From: BOG-908 sp965198915
GTDB lineage: Bacteria; Pseudomonadota; Alphaproteobacteria; Acetobacterales; Acetobacteraceae
Direction of reading: 5' to 3'
Length of the DNA: 64,000 nucleotides
Assembly (NCBI GenBank): GCA_965198915.1
Contig: CBDAQC010000002.1
Span: 62,001 to 126,000 of the forward strand
Shown: positions 35,414 through 43,708 of the stretch, in pieces
How the letters are laid out: every line of letters begins with the position of its first letter
How positions within the stretch are numbered: the stretch's first letter is position 1
Program-made: the position numbers and the translations under genes
The notes under the pieces: generated by a model
What the model saw: only the letters and a program-made list of their open reading frames with translations
Database searches by the model: none
Told to the model about the DNA's origin: nothing

Positions 35414-36562
35414 TTACGTCCCCAGCAAATCCAGCACCGCCTCCGCCGCCGCATCCGAAGGCACCCCCGCAGGCGCCCGCAAGCTCTCCATGGCCGCGCC
35501 GAACGCCGCGCGTTGTGCCCCCGCCACGTCCGGATCGCTCAGCAACACCCGCACCGTCCCGGCCAGCTTCTCCGGCGTGCAATCCTGCTGCAGCAGCTCC
35601 GGCACCACCTGCCGCCCGGCCAGCAGGTTCACCATGGCCACGTGCGGCACCCGGATCAGCCGGCGCGCCAGCGCCGCGGTGACCGGGTTCACCCGATACG
35701 TCACCGCCATCGGCACGCCCGCCAGCGCCAGTTCCAGCGTGGACGTGCCGGACTTGGTCAGCGCCGCGCCGGCGGCGGCGTAGGCGTCGTGCTTGTCCTC
35801 GATGTCCGTCAGGATCAGCGGGCGCACCGTCCAGCCGGCGGCATGGGCGGCCACGATCTCGGCCACCGCCGGCGAGCTCGGCACCACTGGCAACAGGTCC
35901 GGCACGCTCTGCCGCAGCAGCGCCATCGCACGGCCGAACACCGGCAGCAGGCGCGGCGCCTCCGTCCGCCGGCTGCCCGGCATCAGGATGACGATCTTGG
36001 TGCCGGCTGCCACGCCATGGCGGGCGCGGAACCGTGCCGCGTCGCCCCGGTCCGCGCCGGATTGCAGCACTGGGTGGCCCACGAAGGTCGCGGGTATGCC
36101 GTGGCGGGCGAAGAACGCCACCTCGAACGGCAGCAGGCACAGCAGCCGGTCCCACAGGCCGGGAAACTTGCGGGCGCGGTGCTCCCGCCAGGCCCAGACC
36201 TGCGGGCCCACGTAGTGTATGCGCTTCAGGCCCAGCGGCTTGATGCGTTCCAACAGGCGCAGCGCGAAGCCGGGGCTGTCGATCGTCACCACCATGTCCG
36301 GCCGGGTGGCGGCGATGTCGCCCTCCGCCTGCGCCAGCCGGCGGCTCAGCGCGCGCAGCCGTGGCAGGATCTCCGCCAGGCCCATCACCGCCAGGTCGCG
36401 CATCGGGAACAGCGAGGCCAGGCCCGCCGCCTCCATGCGCGGGCCGCCGATGCCGCGGAATACCAGGTCCGGCCGGCGCGCGCGCAGCGCCAGCATCAGC
36501 CGCGCGCCCAGCACGTCGCCGCTCGCCTCGCCGGCCAGCAGCCAGATCGTCTCGCCTGCCAT
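35414..36562 (-). CDS. lpxB: Lipid-A-disaccharide synthase
   Basis: A protein of 382 residues joining UDP-diacylglucosamine and lipid X in lipid A synthesis. Family motifs are LLAGEASGDVLGARLM, GIGGPRMEAAGL, IDSPGFALRL, YVGPQVWAWREHR, GHPV and the donor site LPGSRRTE and LTKSGTSTLELAL. ATG 36562 overlaps the hisI stop as TGATG, so translation is coupled. It usually sits with lpxD/fabZ/lpxA; here it is downstream of hisI instead. Confidence 0.96.
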   Translation of the reverse strand: MAGETIWLLAGEASGDVLGARLMLALRARRPDLVFRGIGGPRMEAAGLASLFPMRDLAVMGLAEILPRLRALSRRLAQAEGDIAATRPDMVVTIDSPGFALRLLERIKPLGLKRIHYVGPQVWAWREHRARKFPGLWDRLLCLLPFEVAFFARHGIPATFVGHPVLQSGADRGDAARFRARHGVAAGTKIVILMPGSRRTEAPRLLPVFGRAMALLRQSVPDLLPVVPSSPAVAEIVAAHAAGWTVRPLILTDIEDKHDAYAAAGAALTKSGTSTLELALAGVPMAVTYRVNPVTAALARRLIRVPHVAMVNLLAGRQVVPELLQQDCTPEKLAGTVRVLLSDPDVAGAQRAAFGAAMESLRAPAGVPSDAAAEAVLDLLGT

Positions 36563-36945
36563 CACCCGTACAGGTCGGCGGGGTCGGCCAGCGGGGCCGC
36601 CACCTCAACCGCCGCGCCCTCCCGCCACGCGGTGTAGAAGCAGGAACGGCGCCCGGTGTGGCAGGCGACACCCGTCTGGTCCACCAGCAGAAGCAGCGTG
36701 TCCGCGTCGCAATCGTAGCGCAGCTCCACCAGGCGCTGCGTCTGGCCGGACGTCTCGCCCTTGCGCCACAGGCCGCGCCGGCTGCGGCTGTAGTAGCAAA
36801 CGCGCCCGGTCGCCAGCGTCTCCTCGATCGCCTCCTGGTTCATCCAGGCCAGCATCAGCACCTCGCCGGTATCGTGTTGCTGAGCGATGGCCGGGATCAG
36901 GCCGCGGGCATCGAACCGTAAGGGTGGCAGCATGGCCCCCGGCAT
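36562..36945 (-). CDS. hisI: Phosphoribosyl-AMP cyclohydrolase
   Basis: Third step of histidine synthesis, ring opening of PR-AMP. 127 residues. Conserved VLMLAWMNQEA, SRSRRGLWRKGETSG, the magnesium aspartates in DCDADTLLLLV, and the zinc cysteines in CHTGRRSCFY. It is monofunctional, without the HisE domain. ATG 36945 or 36933 are both possible. It is coupled to lpxB. Confidence 0.95.
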   Translation of the reverse strand: MPGAMLPPLRFDARGLIPAIAQQHDTGEVLMLAWMNQEAIEETLATGRVCYYSRSRRGLWRKGETSGQTQRLVELRYDCDADTLLLLVDQTGVACHTGRRSCFYTAWREGAAVEVAAPLADPADLYG

Positions 36946-37051
36946 AGCAGCCGCCGCCCGCGCCCGCCACAGCCCGGCCGGGCACGCCGAATTGCGCGAA
37001 CCCGCGCCGCCGGCGCCCCGTTCCGCGGGTGAACCAGCAGAGGCCACACCG

Positions 37052-38131
37052 ATGAACCCGTCAGATACACCCGCCCAGGACGGCAGCCCGGACAGACTGC
37101 GCCGCAGCCTCGTCATGGGTTCCGGCCTGGCCGCGGCCGGCCTCGCCCTCAGCACCGCCGCCGCCGCCCAGACCACGCCGGGCGCCACGCAGACGGAGAC
37201 CGGCCCCGCCGTGATGGACGGCAACAAGGTCCCCGAGCCGCCGCCGGAGAAGACCGCAGGCCCGGTGCGCGCCGGCCGCGGTTCTATACTCACCGGCAAG
37301 GTCGCCGTCGTCACCGGCGCCGCGCGCGGCATCGGCCGCGCCATCGCGGTGGAGTTCGCCGCCAACGGTGCGGACGTGATCGCCATAGACATCGCGGGCC
37401 CGGTCAGCCCTGCCTCCAACGCAGTGCCCGCCACCACGCAGGAACTCGCCGAGACGGTCAGCATGATCAAGGCCTACGGCCGCCGCGGCGAAGCCATGCG
37501 CGCCGACATACGCGACATCGCCGCCCTGCGCGCCGCCGCCGACCAGATCGAGAAGACCTACGGCAAGATAGACATCGTGGTCGCCAACGCCGCAATCCAG
37601 CGCTGGAAGCCGCTGCTGGAGATGCAGGATTCCGACTGGAACGACGTCATCGAGAACAACCTGAACGGCACCGCCAACACCGTGCGCGCGTTTGCGCCGA
37701 AGATGGTGGCCCGCAACCACGGCCGGCTGATCCTGCTCTCCTCCATGCAGGGCAAGCACGGCACCAAGGACGCGGCCAGCTACTCGGCGTCCAAATGGGG
37801 CATACTGGGCCTGATGAAATCGGCCGCCATCGAGCTGGGCCAATACAACATCACGGTCAACGCGCTGATCCCCGGCCTGGTGGACACGCCGCTGACGCGT
37901 TACACCACGCGCCTGCGCGAGAGCATGTCCGAGACCGGCCGCAAGCCGCCGGAGAACCCCACGCCGCAGGAAGCGTGGGACGTGCGCGCGCCCACGGTGC
38001 CGCTGCGCGTGGGCTGGCTGCAGCCAGACGACATCTCGCCGGCGGCGGTGTTCCTGGCTTCGGACGCGGCGGCTATGGTGACGGGGGCGGAGTATGAGGT
38101 GACTGGCGGGGATAGCGCTAAGGATATTTAA
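37052..38131 (+). CDS. SDR-family oxidoreductase with Tat-like signal
   Basis: A protein of 359 residues. The N-terminus (RLRRSLVMGSGLAAAGLALS, residues 15-34) looks like a twin-arginine leader. A full short-chain dehydrogenase domain follows from about residue 80: GAARGIGRAIA cofactor loop, VANAAI, and catalytic serine, YSASK tyrosine and lysine. A C-terminal segment ends with VTGGDSAKDI. Export of an NAD(P)-dependent enzyme would be unusual; the leader may instead be a membrane anchor. A second such protein is at 41092. Confidence 0.85.
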   Translation: MNPSDTPAQDGSPDRLRRSLVMGSGLAAAGLALSTAAAAQTTPGATQTETGPAVMDGNKVPEPPPEKTAGPVRAGRGSILTGKVAVVTGAARGIGRAIAVEFAANGADVIAIDIAGPVSPASNAVPATTQELAETVSMIKAYGRRGEAMRADIRDIAALRAAADQIEKTYGKIDIVVANAAIQRWKPLLEMQDSDWNDVIENNLNGTANTVRAFAPKMVARNHGRLILLSSMQGKHGTKDAASYSASKWGILGLMKSAAIELGQYNITVNALIPGLVDTPLTRYTTRLRESMSETGRKPPENPTPQEAWDVRAPTVPLRVGWLQPDDISPAAVFLASDAAAMVTGAEYEVTGGDSAKDI

Positions 38132-38137
38132 GCAAGC

Positions 38138-38255
38138 AAGGCCTTCTTTTTTGGAAAAAAGAAGCAAAAAACTTTTGACTCCGCTGTCGCGCCGTGTCTC
38201 AGCACTCGCCGACAGGGAGCAAAAGTTTTTTGGTTCTTTTTTTCAAAAAAGAACT
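38138..38255. repeat. Family A element, copy 6 (inverted variant order)
   Basis: Left arm 38138-38177 has the CTTC / GAAG stem, and right arm 38220-38255 the GTTC / GAAC stem, the opposite order to copy 5. The edges lie 6 bp after the SDR stop and 5 bp before the metC-like stop, both genes convergent. Confidence 0.9.
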
Positions 38256-38260
38256 CTTCC

Positions 38261-39460
38261 TTACTCCGCCAGCAACAACCCCCAAGCCTGCCGCAAATCC
38301 CCGACCAGATCCCGCACATCCTCCAGCCCGACATGGAACCGCACCATCGCCCCGCTCAACTGCGAGGCCGTACGCGTCACGAACCCCGTCGTCGGCAACG
38401 CCAGACTCTCATAGCCGCCCCAGGACGCGCCAATACCGAACAGCCGCAGCGCATCGACGAAGCGGTGCGTGCCCGCCACGCTCACTTCAGGCCCGAACAC
38501 CACGCCGAACAGGCTGCACGCGCCGGTGAAATCGCGCTTCCACAGATCGTGCCCGGGCGCGCCGGGCAGCGCCGGGTGCAGCACCTGCGCCACTTCGGGC
38601 TGGTCCGCGAACCAGGCCGCCACCTCCAGCCCCGACTGCATCTGCCGTTCCAGCCGCACCGCCATCGTGCGCAACCCGCGCAGCGTCAGCCAGCAATCGT
38701 CCGGTGACGCATACTGCCCCAGCACCAGCGCCGCGTCGCGCACGCGGTGCCAGTGCGCCTCCGCATTCGTGGTCGCGGACCCGATCAGAACATCCGAGTG
38801 CCCGCCTGCGTATTTTGTCAGCGCCTGGATGCTGACATCGACGCCGTGGGTGAACGGCTGGAACGCGTGAATCCCCCACGTGTTGTCCAGCAGAACCGAG
38901 CAGCCGCGCGCATGCGCCAACGCCGCAAGCGCCGGCACATCCTGCACCTCGAAACTGTGGCTCCCTGGGCTCTCCAGATACAACACGCGGGTCTCCGCGC
39001 GAAACAACGGCGCCAGCTCGTCGGCCGTGCAGTCGGCGGGGTAATACGTCGTCGCCCCGCCCAGACGCAGCAGCATCGTGTCGCAGAAAGTCCTGACCGG
39101 GCCGTAGACACTGTCCGGCATAAGCAGGTGCTCGCCGGCGCCCAGATAGCCCAGCAGTGGCGTCGTGCACGCGGCCAGCCCGGTCGAGAATATCTGGCAG
39201 CGCGTGCCACCTTCCACCTCGGCCACCACGTCTTCCAGCGCGTGATGCGTGGCCGAACCCTGCGTGCCGTAGGTCAGCGCCTGGTCGAACCGCCGGCGCA
39301 TATGCGCGCGCCGCTGCGCCATGTCCTCGTACAGCACGGTCGATCCGCGATGCACCGGCGGGTTGACGAAGCCGTGCACCTTGGTGCCAGCGCGTCCCGC
39401 ATGGGACAGGCGCGTGGCCAACCCAGGCGGCGTGTCGCCCTCGATCTGCATGCCTGTCAT
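38261..39460 (-). CDS. metC: Cystathionine beta-lyase-type PLP enzyme
   Basis: A protein of 399 residues of the Cys/Met-metabolism PLP family. YGTQGSATHHALE, SGTL-like FSTGLAACTT, the PLP aspartate in VLLDNTWGIHAFQP and the Schiff-base lysine in ALTKYAGGHSDV are present. The VNPPVHRGSTVLY start is typical of cystathionine beta-lyase, which makes homocysteine. GGAG precedes ATG 39460. The gene overlaps the sulfurtransferase gene by four bases. Confidence 0.91.
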   Translation of the reverse strand: MTGMQIEGDTPPGLATRLSHAGRAGTKVHGFVNPPVHRGSTVLYEDMAQRRAHMRRRFDQALTYGTQGSATHHALEDVVAEVEGGTRCQIFSTGLAACTTPLLGYLGAGEHLLMPDSVYGPVRTFCDTMLLRLGGATTYYPADCTADELAPLFRAETRVLYLESPGSHSFEVQDVPALAALAHARGCSVLLDNTWGIHAFQPFTHGVDVSIQALTKYAGGHSDVLIGSATTNAEAHWHRVRDAALVLGQYASPDDCWLTLRGLRTMAVRLERQMQSGLEVAAWFADQPEVAQVLHPALPGAPGHDLWKRDFTGACSLFGVVFGPEVSVAGTHRFVDALRLFGIGASWGGYESLALPTTGFVTRTASQLSGAMVRFHVGLEDVRDLVGDLRQAWGLLLAE

Positions 39461-40302
39461 GATGTCTCCTTCGGCGTCTCCGGCCGGCTGGCCCACTCCG
39501 TCCAGGACCCGTCATACAGCGCGCCTTCCGGCAGCCCGGCCACCGCCAGCCCAAGCGTAAGTATGGACGCGGTGACACCCGTCCCGCAGCTCGTCACCAC
39601 CGGCCGCGCGCCATCCACGCCGGCTCGGGCGAAGCGGGCACGCAACGCCTCGGCCGGCAGCATCGTCTGGTCCGGACCAAGCAATTCGGTAGCGGGCAGG
39701 CTGGCGGAACCGGGTATGTGGCCGCCCGGTATGCCAGGCCGCGGCTCCGGTGCCGTGCCGGCAAACCGGCCGGCCGGCCGTGCGTCCAGCACCACCTCGT
39801 CCCCGCAGGCCAGGTTGTGCAGCATGTCGCCCAGCCCGCGCAGCCGCGCGCTGCGCAGCGCGGCGTGAAAGCTTCCCACTTGCGCGGAAGGCGTATCGCC
39901 TGCCTCGATCGGGCGGCCTTCGCTGCGCCACTTCGGCAGGCCGCCGTCCAGCACGGCTGCGTTGTCATGCCCGAACAGCCGCATTAGCCACCAGCCCCGC
40001 GCGGCGGAGAACAGTCCCTTCTGGTCGTAGAATACCACCCTGTCGCCATCGGACACGCCAAGCTCGGCCACCAGACGTTCGAACCGGCCGGCAGCCGGCA
40101 CCATGTGCGGCAGGCTGGTCTCCTGGTCCGCGACAAGCTCCAGGTCGAAGAAACGCGCGCCGGGTATATGGGCATCCAGGAACAGCGTCGGCGCGTTCCT
40201 GGCTTCGGTCGGCAGGTAGAACGTCGCGTCCAGCACGCGCAAATCCGCGGCACCCAGGTGCTCCGCCAGCCACGCCGTGCTGACCAGCGGACCGAAGCTC
40301 AC
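39457..40302 (-). CDS. sseA: 3-mercaptopyruvate sulfurtransferase
   Basis: Two-domain rhodanese of 281 residues. The inactive first domain has HIPGARFFDL, and the second carries the catalytic cysteine in SCGTGVTAS, whose CG[ST]GVTA signature marks the mercaptopyruvate type. It moves sulfur from mercaptopyruvate to an acceptor. The GTG start overlaps the Nudix stop as GTGA and its stop overlaps the metC-like start as ATGA, so the three genes are coupled. Confidence 0.93.
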   Translation of the reverse strand: MSFGPLVSTAWLAEHLGAADLRVLDATFYLPTEARNAPTLFLDAHIPGARFFDLELVADQETSLPHMVPAAGRFERLVAELGVSDGDRVVFYDQKGLFSAARGWWLMRLFGHDNAAVLDGGLPKWRSEGRPIEAGDTPSAQVGSFHAALRSARLRGLGDMLHNLACGDEVVLDARPAGRFAGTAPEPRPGIPGGHIPGSASLPATELLGPDQTMLPAEALRARFARAGVDGARPVVTSCGTGVTASILTLGLAVAGLPEGALYDGSWTEWASRPETPKETS

Positions 40303-40931
40303 GCCCAGCGCTCCCGCAGCCAGTCCCGCCGTGCGGCAAACCACAGCAGCCCAATCGTGGCCACCGAGTTGGGATAGGCCCCCGCCAGCGCCTGTTCGAT
40401 GACGTGCGCCGCCGGCAGCGCGCGGACCCGTATGTCTTCGTGCTCGCTTTCCAGGCCGCGCACGCCCAGCAGCCCGTCCGGCCCAACCCCGCTCACGTGC
40501 ACCTGCCCGGCAAAAAGCGTGCACGTCTCGTCGCAGCCGCCCGGTGTCAGCAGGAAAGCGCCGATGCGCTCCATCCTGCCAAGCTCGAGCCCCATCTCTT
40601 CCACCGCCTCGCGCCGTATGGTGGCCTCGGCGGTCTCGCTGCCGTCGGTCAACCCGGCGGCCAGCTCCACCATCACGGGCGCCAGCCCGGCGGCATAGGC
40701 CGGCAGGCGGAACTGCTCGATCACCACAACCAGGTCGGCCACAGGATCGTAGGGCAGCACGGCCGCGGCTGTGCCGCGCCGCAGCAGCTCCCACTCGCGC
40801 GGCGCGGACAGCGTGCCGTCGAACCTGCGGTTGCGAAAGCCGATGCGCTGCAGGGCGAAGCGGCCGTTCCAGACTGTCTCTTCCTTGTCGATGGAGACGT
40901 CCGGCGAGGAGGCGAGAGGGGTCAGAAGCAT
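40299..40931 (-). CDS. Nudix hydrolase, ADP-ribose pyrophosphatase type
   Basis: A protein of 210 residues with the box GLTDGSE, seven residues, then REAVEEMGL near 99-121, and an N-terminal domain (VVVIEQFRLPAYA, then VMVELAAG) typical of NudF-like ADP-ribose pyrophosphatases; LTPGGCDE after the box fits too. It is the first gene of the Nudix-sseA-metC operon; the leader carries a family A element 8 bp upstream of the start. Confidence 0.91.
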   Translation of the reverse strand: MLLTPLASSPDVSIDKEETVWNGRFALQRIGFRNRRFDGTLSAPREWELLRRGTAAAVLPYDPVADLVVVIEQFRLPAYAAGLAPVMVELAAGLTDGSETAEATIRREAVEEMGLELGRMERIGAFLLTPGGCDETCTLFAGQVHVSGVGPDGLLGVRGLESEHEDIRVRALPAAHVIEQALAGAYPNSVATIGLLWFAARRDWLRERWA

Positions 40932-40939
40932 AGAAAGCA

Positions 40940-41081
40940 GGGCCTTCTTTTTTGAAAAAAAGAAGCAAAATACTTTTGCTCCCTCGCCGCTCCGGCGCCC
41001 CGGTGTATCCGCAGGCACTCGGAAGCTGCAAATGCGGGAATCAAAAGTTTTTTGCTTCTTTTTTCCAAAAAAGAAGGCCTT
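40940..41081. repeat. Family A element, copy 7 (two arms)
   Basis: Arms 40940-40978 and 41042-41081, both of the CTTC / GAAG stem variant (left tail TACTTTTG with one change). The right edge is 10 bp from the SDR stop and the left edge 8 bp from the Nudix start, so it lies in the intergenic gap of two same-strand genes. Confidence 0.9.
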
Positions 41082-41091
41082 GCCTGCCTTA

Positions 41092-42105
41092 CTACGGCTG
41101 CCCCGCGCCTCCCGAAGACCCATAAACCTGCCCGGTAGCATAGCTCCCCAACGGGTCCGCCAATTGCACGTAAATCCCCGCCAGCTCCGCCGGCTGCCCC
41201 GCGCGCCCCAGCGGCGTCTTGGCGCCGAACGTCTCCAGTTTGGCCTGCGTGGCGCCGCCGGTCACCTGCAGCGGCGTCCAGATCGGCCCTGGCGCCACGC
41301 CGTTCACGCGTATGCCCTTGGGCCCCAACTGCTTGGCCAAAGATTTGACGAAGTTCATCGTCGCCGCCTTGGTCTGCGCGTAGTCGTATAGCTCTGGCGT
41401 GGGGTCGTAGGCCTGCTCGGACGTGGTAGCGATAATGCACGATCCGGGCTGCATATGCGGCAGCGCCGCCTTGATGATCCAGAACGGCGCGTAGATGTTG
41501 GTCTTCATCGTCCAGTCGAACTGCTCGGTGGAGATGTCCAGGATGGATTGGTGCGCCTGCTGGCGCCCGGCATTGCTGACGATGATGTCCAGCCCGCCCA
41601 GGCCGCTCACCGCCTGCGCCACCAGATGCTGGCAGAACGCCTCTTGGCGGAGGTCGCCGGGGATCGCCACGCCGCGCCGGCCGGCCTGCTGGATCAGCGC
41701 GATCACCTCGCGCGCGTCGGGCTCCTCGTAGGGCAGGTAGTTGATCGCCACGTCAGCCCCCTCGCGCGCGAAAGCGATGGCCGCCGCCCGGCCCATGCCG
41801 GAATCGCCGCCGGTGATCAGCGCGCGCCGCCCGGCGAGGCGCCCAGAGCCGCGGTAGCTGGTCTCGCCATGGTCCGGCTTGGGGTCCATCTTGCTGGCCA
41901 GCCCTGGCCAGGGCTGCGACTGTCCGGGATAAGGCGGCTTCGGATAGGCTTTGGTCGGGTCTTCCAGCGGCTTTGCCGCCACCTCCGGCATGGCCGCTTC
42001 CGCCTGGGGGGCGAAGGCGGGGGCCGCCGCGGCCACGGCCAGGCCCAGCCCTGCGCCGCTCACGATCCGACGGCGGGAAAGGCCGGTAGTGTCATTGGTG
42101 TCCAT
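41092..42105 (-). CDS. SDR-family oxidoreductase (YghA-like) with Tat signal
   Basis: A protein of 337 residues. The leader LSRRRIVSGAGLGLAVAAAAPAFA is a convincing twin-arginine signal. The SDR domain has GGDSGMGRAAAIAFAREGADVAINYLP, VSNAGRQ, and the YDYAQTKAA tyrosine-lysine pair; it matches the YghA/YhdF branch of glucose- or aldehyde-reducing dehydrogenases. AAGGAG is eight bases upstream of ATG 42105. It is the second exported-looking SDR in 5 kb. Confidence 0.88.
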   Translation of the reverse strand: MDTNDTTGLSRRRIVSGAGLGLAVAAAAPAFAPQAEAAMPEVAAKPLEDPTKAYPKPPYPGQSQPWPGLASKMDPKPDHGETSYRGSGRLAGRRALITGGDSGMGRAAAIAFAREGADVAINYLPYEEPDAREVIALIQQAGRRGVAIPGDLRQEAFCQHLVAQAVSGLGGLDIIVSNAGRQQAHQSILDISTEQFDWTMKTNIYAPFWIIKAALPHMQPGSCIIATTSEQAYDPTPELYDYAQTKAATMNFVKSLAKQLGPKGIRVNGVAPGPIWTPLQVTGGATQAKLETFGAKTPLGRAGQPAELAGIYVQLADPLGSYATGQVYGSSGGAGQP

Positions 42106-42322
42106 CTTCAGGCTCCTTGGTCGGCGGGTGAACGCCGCAGCCGGAGCACGCGGTTGCCTCACTGATCCGCGAGATACGGCATCCGTGCGCCCGCGGCCGG
42201 CCTGGAGCCCAGCGCTCGTATGGGAATTCGCTTTGTCCAGTCAGCTTGCGGTGCCGCTCGAGCAACGCTGGGCGCAGAACGCGTCCTCACTTGAACACCG
42301 CAGCGAGTCTCCAGTCGCACAC

Positions 42323-42700
42323 TCAAAACCCGGCGCAAGCAACGGTTCGCACCACCCCTACGGATTGCTGGTGGAACCGCCGCTTGTAAGCCTCGGCCAC
42401 AAGCGCCGTCGGCGCCATCGCCCCCGCCCCGAACACCTGCACCACACGCGTGCGCTCGCGCACCAGGCGGCCGCTCGCCGGATCGCGCCACTGCCCTGCC
42501 GCCTCGTAAGTGGTGAACCCGTCAGGATAGGCCGGTGTCAGCGTGCCTGCAGAAAAATCCGCCCAGTCCGCCTCCGCCAGGCTGCCGCCGAAAAACATCT
42601 GCACGCCGTCCATCCGGGCCAGCCCGGCCGGGCAGCTTCGCGCGCAGCCGCCCAGCGCCAGTGTGCCGGCTAGCCAGGCAGACAGAAACTTTCGCGTCAT
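42323..42700 (-). CDS. DUF3574 lipoprotein
   Basis: A protein of 125 residues with a lipoprotein signal (LAGTLALGGC, acylated Cys near residue 18). The mature part has MFFGGSLAEADWADF, LTPAYPDGFTTYEAAGQWRD and ERTRVVQVF, the DUF3574 pattern. Function unknown. ATG 42700 (MTRKFL) is used because it begins the signal peptide; the frame extends to 42736. It is divergent from sdhCDAB. Confidence 0.85.
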   Translation of the reverse strand: MTRKFLSAWLAGTLALGGCARSCPAGLARMDGVQMFFGGSLAEADWADFSAGTLTPAYPDGFTTYEAAGQWRDPASGRLVRERTRVVQVFGAGAMAPTALVAEAYKRRFHQQSVGVVRTVACAGF

Positions 42701-42722
42701 TATACCCTGCACACGTTGCGCG

Positions 42723-42751
42723 TTGACCCCATACATGTGTCACCCTATCAA
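42723..42751 (+). promoter_or_regulatory. Candidate sigma-70 promoter of sdhCDAB
   Basis: TTGACC at 42723-42728 and TATCAA at 42746-42751, with a 17-bp spacer, about 70 bp upstream of sdhC. Five of six bases match the -35 consensus and four of six the -10. No other motif supports it. Confidence 0.4.
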
Positions 42752-42819
42752 CGCTGCGCTGCACCAAGACAACGCGCAGCCGTAACAAGCCGCGCCGGCG
42801 GCCGGGAGTTTGCCGACCC

Positions 42820-43260
42820 ATGAACGACATACGCGACGCCCTGCTGGTCGCCCGCAATACCGAGGCCAAGCTGGTCCGCCGCCCTGTCTCGCCACATATC
42901 GGCATCTATCGCTGGCCCATCACCATGGTCGCCTCGATCCTGAACCGCGCCACCGGGATCGCGCTCTCCGTAGGCTCGCTGCTCCTCGTCTGGTGGCTGG
43001 TGGCAGCCGCCGCCGGCCCGCAGGCATTCGCCCGCGTGCAGGCCTTCGTGGCCTCGCCTGTCGGGCTGCTGCTCCTGCTCGGCTGGACCGCCTCGCTGTT
43101 CTATCATCTGTTCGGCGGCATACGGCACCTCGTCTGGGATACCGGGCGCGGCCTGTCCAAGCCGAGCCTTAACCCGATGACCTGGGTCATCCTGGCGTTG
43201 ACCGCGCTGGCAACCGCCGGCGTCTGGGTCGCCGGCTACGTCACCATGGTAGGAGCCTGA
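42820..43260 (+). CDS. sdhC: Succinate dehydrogenase cytochrome b556 subunit
   Basis: Membrane anchor of complex II, 146 residues. RPVSPHIGIYRWPITM and SILNRATG near the quinone site open the protein, with three transmembrane segments and the haem histidine in FYHLFGGIRHLVWD. It is the first gene of sdhCDAB, with a 3-bp gap to sdhD. Confidence 0.96.
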   Translation: MNDIRDALLVARNTEAKLVRRPVSPHIGIYRWPITMVASILNRATGIALSVGSLLLVWWLVAAAAGPQAFARVQAFVASPVGLLLLLGWTASLFYHLFGGIRHLVWDTGRGLSKPSLNPMTWVILALTALATAGVWVAGYVTMVGA

Positions 43261-43263
43261 GCT

Positions 43264-43692
43264 ATGGGCGCGGGCCAGAACACCACCGGCGCCAAGGGCG
43301 AGCAGGTCACCATCATGCGCAGCCAGCTCGGCCGCGTCAGGGGCACCGGGTCGGCGCATGCCGGCTCGCATCACTGGAAGGCGGAGCGCGTCACCGCCAT
43401 CGCTCTGGTGCCGCTCACCGTGTGGTTCGTCATCGCCGTGCTCAGCCACTTGGGCGCTGACCAGTCGGTCATCGCCGGCTGGGCCGCGCAGCCGCTGAAC
43501 GCCGCCCTGCTGCTTGCGCTGGTGGCCATGACCTTCCACCACATGCATCTGGGCTTGCAGGTGGTCTGGGAGGACTACATTCATAACATTCCGCGGCGCG
43601 AGGCCGTGATAATTGCCACAAGGGGCGCTTGCCTGCTGCTCGGCCTGCTGGCCGTGGTCGCCGTGCTCAAGCTTGCCACAGCGGCGCACTGA
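43264..43692 (+). CDS. sdhD: Succinate dehydrogenase membrane anchor SdhD
   Basis: A protein of 142 residues with three hydrophobic segments, the haem/quinone region FHHMHLGLQVVWEDYIHN and the start GSAHAGSHHWKAERVTAIALVPL typical of alphaproteobacterial SdhD. It anchors SdhAB with SdhC. It lies 16 bp upstream of sdhA. Confidence 0.95.
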   Translation: MGAGQNTTGAKGEQVTIMRSQLGRVRGTGSAHAGSHHWKAERVTAIALVPLTVWFVIAVLSHLGADQSVIAGWAAQPLNAALLLALVAMTFHHMHLGLQVVWEDYIHNIPRREAVIIATRGACLLLGLLAVVAVLKLATAAH

Positions 43693-43708
43693 AGGCGGGC
43701 CGAACCAA

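Noticed and set aside
35282..36637. Long plus-strand frame of 451 codons opposite lpxB
   Set aside because: It is the complement of a clear lpxB gene, is rich in Arg/Pro/His, and starts inside a family A repeat.
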